Source: Conidiobolus incongruus B7586
Taxonomy: Eukaryota; Entomophthoromycota; Entomophthoromycetes; Entomophthorales; Conidiobolaceae
NCBI GenBank assembly: GCA_000697335.1
Contig: JNEM01008772.1
Location: forward strand, 1 to 13,539
Direction of reading: 5' to 3'
DNA length: 13,539 nucleotides
Positions 7,710 through 13,539 of this stretch are shown one piece after another (positions within the stretch are counted from its first letter, which is position 1; each line of letters opens with the position of its first letter). The notes under the pieces are model-generated. The model was given only the letters and a program-made list of their open reading frames with translations. It did no database searches and was not told the DNA's origin. Position numbers and translations under genes: made by a program.

Positions 7710-9380
7710 CTAGTTTTTAAATCAAATATTATATCCAATAAATTTATAAAAATATTTTAAAATAATAACAAATATTAATCAAAATAAATTTGTTAAATAA
7801 AACTAATTAAATTATAATTTCAGGTTTATCGTCCATAACATCAATGTTAAAGGTGAATATAGGGCATTATGAACACATACCAACAAAGTGTTTAAATTGA
7901 TTTAAGTTAAATATCCTGATATTAATATAAGTAGCATTTTGGTAATCTGAATTGAACTTTTACAAGGATAATTTAAGAAAAATTTTTTTTGCTATCTAAT
8001 ATTTATTTGGTATAGACTCATTCAAAGTTAATTGTGTGATAATTTTAATGAATATTGGCATTTTTCCATAAAGTTTTAGCTTTTATGGTGTTCTAAAATC
8101 TAAGTAGTCTTGATTCAGAATAAGTGTTATTAATTATTTCATACTTTATTTTGATTACTTCGGAAGTCATGCTTTTTAGAGTCAAGGTTAAAACCAAAAG
8201 GCTCAAGTCAAAATCATTAGCAAAAAATTTAAGAGCAGTCAACAACATTATTTGCATGAATTCAAGATTAATTTGAGTCACTTTTGGTAAATTGTTCGGT
8301 ACATCCCAACTTCTGGTAATAATTAACTTTAATGGCATTATAGTTCTTACAATTTATGACATTGACATTGAATTGTTCCGAAACTTTGCTAACAGTCGAC
8401 AAAATTAATTACATTATTGATTAGATTCAACAACGTGATTGTTGTTCTTAAAATGAACAGAAGCGGTATAATAATTAAATCAAAACAGAACAAAATAGGC
8501 CTTAATGAAGGAGCATGCGTGGAATTTTGCCCAATTTGGGCTAAGATTATGTGATTGCAGATCTTAACAAATTGAACTCTGATCTTTCCAATTATCTTCT
8601 AACGAGAATTTCTTAACCCCGCAAGTGAATTGCCAAGGCTCTAAAGAAATTTATTTTTTTTGGAAATTAAAGTCAAATCATCTATTTTTTTTGATAATGC
8701 TGTATCTTTAATAATTTATGATTCGATTTGAGTGAATATTTTGAGAAAATAATTGGGACCTCCAGATAGTAAATGGGGGCTTGAAGATATTGGATGTAGA
8801 TCTGGAATCTTAGAATGTATTATTAGGTTCTTACAACCTATATTATGATTCATTCATCATGTATCATTTGATTAATTGTATGCTTGTAAAATGGGTTTTA
8901 TAAAATATATAACATTGGTCAGTCCCCAAAGTAAAAATAAAATAAAAATAAGCATTATCAAATCATGATAAACATATTATTGGCTATCAAAATTATAAGT
9001 ATTGAAATTTTATTTGTTTTTAAACAACTTTTAATAGTTTTCGAATTCAATTAATATTATTCGGGTTGAAAAAAAAATTCAAAAATATAGTTTTAATATT
9101 AATAATAATATGACAATTTCAGATATTTGATTTGATGCTAAATATAATCGAATGAAGAATTATTCGAAGTATAAACTGTTTAATCGGATATTTTTAGTTT
9201 TATTATGGAATAATTTTGATATGTTTTTCATTCCATATATGATTATTTATTTTTAATTCCTTTAAGAGCTCAGCTTATGTTTCATTAAAATTTATTAATA
9301 TGACGACATCAATTTATCTCTGCTAGGATCCTAACTATTACTTGCAATTTACCAAATTGAATTCATCAACGATATAGAAA
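7707..9380. other. A/T-rich intergenic region, no convincing gene
   Basis: About 1.7 kb without a supported gene. The longest frame is 81 codons on the minus strand (8093-8338), whose translation is rich in Leu/Ile and shows no motif I recognise; this length is expected by chance here. A perfect palindrome GCCCAATTTGGGC lies at 8529-8541 in a slightly G+C-richer patch (about 8510-8640). Short hairpins AACAAC/GTTGTT (8429-8446) and TAGGTT/AACCTA near 8840 are also present. Confidence 0.6.
8529..8541. repeat. Short G+C-capped palindrome
   Basis: GCCCAA (8529-8534) and TTGGGC (8536-8541) are perfect complements around a single T. Like the ATPase promoter palindrome at 6650-6666, it places CCCAATT-type words head to head and contains an inverted pair of CCAAT pentamers that overlap in the centre. 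It could be a protein-binding site, but no gene start is apparent nearby. Confidence 0.45.
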
Positions 9381-9471
9381 AATTAATGGTATATACAATA
9401 TAGAGGAATGAGATTGTATCTCTAAAGGTTAAAATTATAGCCATAGTATATCATGTTATATACCATTAATT
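9381..9471. mobile_element. MITE-like element with 15-bp perfect inverted ends
   Basis: AATTAATGGTATATA (9381-9395) and TATATACCATTAATT (9457-9471) are perfect 15-bp complements, and weaker pairing continues inward. A small hairpin, GAGAT/ATCTC around TGT, sits in the middle (9410-9422). If the outer TTAA on each side is a target duplication, the element proper begins TGG and ends CCA, with about 75-80 bp inside TTAA sites. TTAA is the target of piggyBac-type transposases, but the typical CCY ends are absent, so the family is unassigned. It has no coding capacity. A single-copy palindrome or chance are alternatives. Confidence 0.45.
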
Positions 9472-9734
9472 ACTAATCAAATACTCATAAAAAAACTTCT
9501 AAAAGAACATGAAGAAGTTCTTCTGAAATGAGAGCAATGAGAATCGGATACATTCCAACCAATCACAAGCCCATTATACAAAAGAGGACTTAAATTGAAA
9601 ATTTGAGTCAAACCAACTCGGCATTTTCAAATTATAAACACTTTTACCGAATCCAAAACTGAGGGTTTAAATTAACAAATTTATGAATGTGAATAAATAA
9701 GATAATTTCTTGTTTTTACAATTTTCCGAGGGAT
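9472..9734. other. Spacer with promoter-like words on the + strand
   Basis: Only 263 bases, but a CCAAT pentamer (9559-9563) is followed 11 bases later by a TATA-like word (9575-9584) on the + strand, about 200 bases ahead of the G-rich island. This could be a promoter for an RNA covering the island. The words are short and the inference is weak. No open frame of note occurs. Confidence 0.25.
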
Positions 9735-10165
9735 TTCGATTGATTGAGTTGTTTCGTTATTAGTAATCAGGAGAGGAACGGTTTGACGAATGATTTATCC
9801 ATGCCGATGGGAAGAAGCGAGTGGGTGTGTGTGGTAATGAGTGCAGAATCTGGTGCTACTGCGTTGGATACTTAAAGTTGCCACGAGAGGGGTGGTGTGA
9901 GGTTGGGATGTATAATGCCCAATGGTTTGTTAGTTGAGGAGGTATTCTACCTATGCAGCTAAGGACAAATGTTGACTGAAATGGATTTGACTTGGAACCT
10001 TTAATAAACATTATTTCAGATTGAGCACATGATTTGTCTATTGATGAAGTGGATCTCAAATTAGATATCCTTGCAATCGGGTGACTTTCGGTGGATAATC
10101 GGTCTTAATTAATCTGACGCTCTCATTATTTAGGCGAAATTCCCTGCACATTCATCATTAACATC
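9735..10165. other. G+C-elevated island, unassigned
   Basis: By hand count 9781-9900 holds 59 G+C in 120 bases, about as much as the ATPase coding region, with 44 G against 15 C on the + strand. No long open frame covers it. The best are 44 codons on + (9744-9875) and 67 codons on minus (9856-10059), and neither shows a motif I recognise. On the minus strand it is rich in C/A and C/T runs, like a promoter or leader. Options are an old decayed gene, a non-coding RNA locus, the 5' part of an undetected short-exon gene, or a remnant of inserted DNA. Confidence 0.45.
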
Positions 10166-10246
10166 TCTCGAGTCGGTTTATTTTAACTCTTTTTTCCTGG
10201 GGAACAGAGCTCCAGGAGTCACTAGTACTGACTGATTGATTCGAGA
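10166..10246 (+). ncRNA. Candidate branched structured RNA (by-eye fold)
   Basis: TCTCGAGTCGGTT (10166-10178) can pair along 13 positions with 10234-10246, using nine Watson-Crick and four G-U pairs. Inside this closing stem CCTGGGG (10196-10202) pairs with CTCCAGG (10210-10216), seven pairs including one G-U, around a 7-base loop. The next base begins AGTCA (10217-10221), which pairs with TGACT (10229-10233), and the closing strand starts at 10234. The three helices abut without gaps on the 3' side, as in a three-way junction. All wobbles favour RNA from the + strand. A T6 run at 10190-10195 would stop Pol III, so Pol II or chance is likelier. No known RNA family is recognised. Confidence 0.3.
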
Positions 10247-10257
10247 AATTGAATTTT

Positions 10258-10270
10258 GATCCAATGGATC
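10258..10270. repeat. Short hairpin GATCC-AAT-GGATC
   Basis: Five perfect pairs including G+C, with a triloop, 11 bases beyond the candidate branched RNA. It may belong to the same structured segment or be incidental. Confidence 0.3.
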
Positions 10271-13200
10271 CAGTAATTCAGATATTTTAATAAAATTCAC
10301 TATTGCTAGTCCTTAAATCTGTTCCCAGTCCACCTCAAATCCAGATTTTTAAATAACCAACCAATCAAATTATTTAAGTTCAGAGTTAACTTCCAATCAT
10401 CCAGACCCAGATCTAAAATAACTTTAAATAACATGATGACTCATCTATTCAATAGTGTATTCTTATCAATTCAGAGACCAATAATCAATGTTTTGAGATA
10501 TAATAATAGATCTATAATTTAACTATCGAAATCCAAATATAACTAAAATATTAATATTTTTAAATTAAAATCATTATTAGAATATGAAGTTAACAATGGT
10601 CAGCCAATAATCTAAGCAATCAACAATTGGCAATATTATAAGTTTTTAGCTTTTATTAGTTGATTAAACGCAGCTCAACTAGTTATAAGATTATTAAGGG
10701 ATGATCCAGTCCAATTGATAAACAAATCAACAGCAATCTCAACGACTTCAAGTTGATATTTTTGATATTGAGAATGTTAAATGATGACAATTTTTTAAGT
10801 GATTTGCTATATATTTATACAAATTATGATTTTATAAGATGACTATAGGTTGACTCCAAAGTAATATTAAAGGTACAAAATTAGGGTATAATATGAGTGT
10901 ATGGAGTTTATAAAACTTGGTTTAACGTGTTCAATAATAATTGAAATTATTTAAAATCCCATTATAGAAAAATATTACAAAATCCTAAACTTCATAATTC
11001 TTATAAATTTATTATAAATTTTGTACAATAATAATAAAAAATACCTATTCTAAAAATTATCCAAATATCATAAAGCTCAATTCAATACAAAAATTATAAT
11101 AAACAGGTTGAGCAATTTAATACTTACTTAAATAGTTATAAAGATCCTAAAAGAGTTTGTAATTTTCGAATATTTAATCATGATACACAAAAATCAAATT
11201 CAATTAACATTACCAAATTTTCTCAAACTCTCTAATTATTATGAGAAAAACTATAAATTCTCCACATTATAATCAAAATTGAAAAATATTGATATCCGAG
11301 ACGTTAATGTGGTAGCATTCAGGTATTTAATGAGGTAAATATTTTTTGCCGAATTTTCATCTTATTTTTATCCATTGATCTGGTGCTTGAATTTTTTTTA
11401 ATTTGGATTGTGATTTCATTTGAGCTGAATAACTCCTAATAATTGTAATTTTACTTTCATTTGGGTTCTTTTATCAATTCTTTATTTCTATTTTTCTTTA
11501 AAGTCAACTCATTCGCGATAGTAACATGATTATGGTTAAACTGTATATTCCGTCAATTTTTTAAATAGTAATTGGCTGAATTTTTGATTATTGTCAAGAT
11601 AATCTTGATCCCTCAATTGGTATAATGAATCGTTAATCATATCGTCACAATTTTTATTTATAAATCCTAAATACTAACATCTTTTCAATCAATTCCAAGT
11701 TAACTTCAATTCATAAAATTATAACAATGATACAATAAACATTCAAGATATTGATTTTATGTTACTTTTCAAAACAAAATAAAAAATTAATTTAATTAGT
11801 TTAAATAGTTCTTTAAGCTATATTGAAATTTATATACTTTTCAAAAATTACAAATCATATTAATACTGAAATCTTGGTATTGTTTACGTGGTCATTTGAC
11901 ATGCCATATATCATAATGGGTACCATTTAAATCAATAAAATCAATTCTATCAATCCTTGAATAGTATAATGATCGTATTAAAAACTCAATTGGATTTAAA
12001 TCGAATCGAATCAAAAATATAATTGATTTTGAAAGAGATACAATTAAAGGCCTTCAAAAAGTAATATTTATCGTTAAATCGCCAATGGATAACAATTATT
12101 TAATTTTAAACACCATTGGATTTCCCTCACAATTTGCTCTGGTACAACACTGATCATATTTATTAAGCTACACAATTACTCCAATTTGATTGGATCATTG
12201 TTACAATGAGTAACAAGCTTTATCAATATTTTGACGTATTTTATTATTTTTGATAATTGATTGTTGTTACAATTGTATAATCTATATATTACAGTAACTA
12301 ATTAATATACTGATTTATATTGATGTAATTGGCTTTGGTCTGCAGTTATTATCGAGTGGCCTGTTTAATTGAATTGTCCAATTAAATATATGGTATTGTC
12401 ACAATGTATACAATCGAAATATTATAGGTCTCTCTTTCAATATCCAATACCAATTGATTAAAATTTTGTATTTCTTAATCATTATTACTTTAATTTTTTT
12501 ATTCATATAATTTAAATGTAATAAATTTATTATATTGGTTAATTCTAATTTCTTTGTCACTTCTCATTATTTGATTTAGCAGTAAAAAGTGCATTTTGGA
12601 CAAAATCACACATTGGGATATAAATATTCTTGATGTATCAATATAGGTGTTTGGTTTAGAATTTTGATAATTACTAGATGTTAAAATAAGGTTCTTAATA
12701 TCGTAACTTTGAATTTACAAGTTATGTCATAATAATAATGATAATAAAACTAAAAAATTGACACAAAAATCAGTATTAAATAAATAATTTCAAAGTTATA
12801 TATTTAATAATTTCATATTACTTTTAATATAACAATTTCTTTAATAAAAATAATTTATTGAAACTAAGTTGATAATATTCACATTTTAAAATAAATAAAA
12901 TAGCCATGTTTTTTTCACAATGGATAAAATAATGCATTAAGCTATTAAATTTAAGCTAAATTGATATCATTCTACATTAATAAAATAAATATTTTATAAT
13001 ATGATTTCAATTGCCATGATGAACGAATATTAGAGCTCTGTTCTTTGACCGCTAGTTATCAGGTATAATTAAAAGGATGTTGATTCAATTGATTTCGAAA
13101 TGGATTGTTATATTAATAACAATATATATAACATTAACACTTAAGTTTTTGAGTTTTATTAGTTTTGATTATTTTAATAAGTATAATAATATTTCTAATA

Positions 13201-13539
13201 TTATTAAAAATAATTAAAAAAATTATTTTGTTTCGAGGGCTATAATTTGGCTCTTTTCTTATATATCTATTATTTTAAAGTATAAAATATATCTATTAAT
13301 TAGAATTATACTTGATTTGAATTTAAATTCCAAATATTGATATTAAACCTATAATTATATATAATTATTCAAAAAAAAATATTAAATTTTATTTAAATTT
13401 TTGATATATAAGAAATTATTTTAAACAAATCAATACTTATATTCAAATATTTAATAAATTTATATTATAATAATCATTAATTTTAAAACAAAATTAATAG
13501 ATTCTCATTATAATTATAAATTAATTATTTATATTCAAT
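10271..13539. other. A/T-rich intergenic region, no gene seen
   Basis: The last 3.3 kb contain no open frame long enough to stand out at this composition and no RNA gene I recognise. Small features: a palindromic Gcn4/AP-1-like word ATGACTCAT at 10436-10444; an A/T palindrome AAAATATTAATATTTT at 10545-10560; TCAAGAT-A-ATCTTGA at 11594-11608; CCAATGG (12082-12088) with CCATTGG (12113-12119); a hairpin TTTAATTG/CAATTAAA at 12364-12386; ATTGTTAT/ATAACAAT at 13104-13123; and a 10-bp A/T hairpin at 13184-13206. Most are expected by chance. The recurring TTGTTACAAT words are listed separately. Confidence 0.65.
12198..12412. repeat. Recurring TTGT(T/C)ACAAT motif, three copies
   Basis: TTGTTACAAT occurs at 12198-12207 and again at 12264-12273, and TTGTCACAAT at 12396-12405. 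The first copy lies in a perfect hairpin TTGTTAC-AATGA-GTAACAA (12198-12216). The second and third are followed by related TGTATA(A/C)-type words, so the similarity extends slightly beyond the core. This could be a decayed tandem repeat or a reiterated protein-binding site. The motif is itself an imperfect palindrome, so strand is undefined. Confidence 0.35.

Noticed and set aside
8093-8338. 81-codon frame on the minus strand
   Set aside because: At about 80% A+T a stop is expected near every tenth codon, and one open run of about 80 codons in 13.5 kb on two strands is roughly the chance expectation. No motif or supporting promoter.
9767-9802. Eleven-residue minus-strand frame after a C/T-rich leader in the G-rich island
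   Set aside because: Too short to support; no recognisable splice donor or continuation.
9856-10059. 67-codon minus-strand frame in the G+C-elevated island
   Set aside because: Longer because the segment is richer in G+C, but the translation has no recognisable domain and no flanking signals.
10433-10444. C-box-like ATGATGA overlapping a Gcn4/AP-1-like ATGACTCAT
   Set aside because: No matching CTGA D box with a terminal stem was found at a suitable distance, so it is not a supported C/D snoRNA. No gene start lies nearby to make the TGACTCA word meaningful.
13184-13206. Perfect 10-bp A/T hairpin and several similar ones across the right-hand spacer
   Set aside because: Arms consist only of A and T; several such hairpins are expected by chance in a window of this composition and length.

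Overview
This is a nuclear fragment of a eukaryotic microbe with a very A+T-rich genome. Sampled intergenic lines are mostly about 5-25% G+C, while the one protein gene is close to 45%. The tRNA carries internal A and B boxes, ends at a T-run and has no encoded CCA. The protein gene has a CCAAT/TATA-type upstream region, no introns, and the standard code (TAA stop, Trp as TGG, no in-frame TGA). The protein is a P3A plasma-membrane proton pump whose M5-M6 text is closest to fungal Pma1, while other parts read more like plant/protist pumps. An early-diverging fungus or an amoeboid protist would fit; I cannot name the organism.

Layout: 1-736 is A/T-rich spacer with an (AT)n tract and a long imperfect palindrome. 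A complete tRNA-Gly(GCC) gene on + occupies 737-807, followed at once by a Pol III T-run. From 812 to about 3690 there is no gene; within it, 2970-3290 stands out for a G+C-rich hairpin and a cluster of alternating short inverted repeats. The only convincing protein gene is 3693-6401 on the minus strand, 902 codons, preceded (6550-6680) by pyrimidine-rich tracts on the coding strand, a TATA element and five CCAAT pentamers. From about 6680 to the end, nearly 7 kb, I find no credible protein gene.

That long right-hand spacer is not uniform. A 91-bp element with 15-bp perfect inverted ends lies at 9381-9471. A G-rich island (9781-9900, about 49% G+C by hand count) is followed by a segment (10166-10246) that can be folded by eye into a compact branched RNA with G-U pairs favouring the + strand. 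These are the parts most worth a second look. Nothing links the tRNA and the ATPase functionally; they are separate transcription units on opposite strands. No retrovirus-like or other capsid-bearing element, CRISPR array or toxin gene was recognised.
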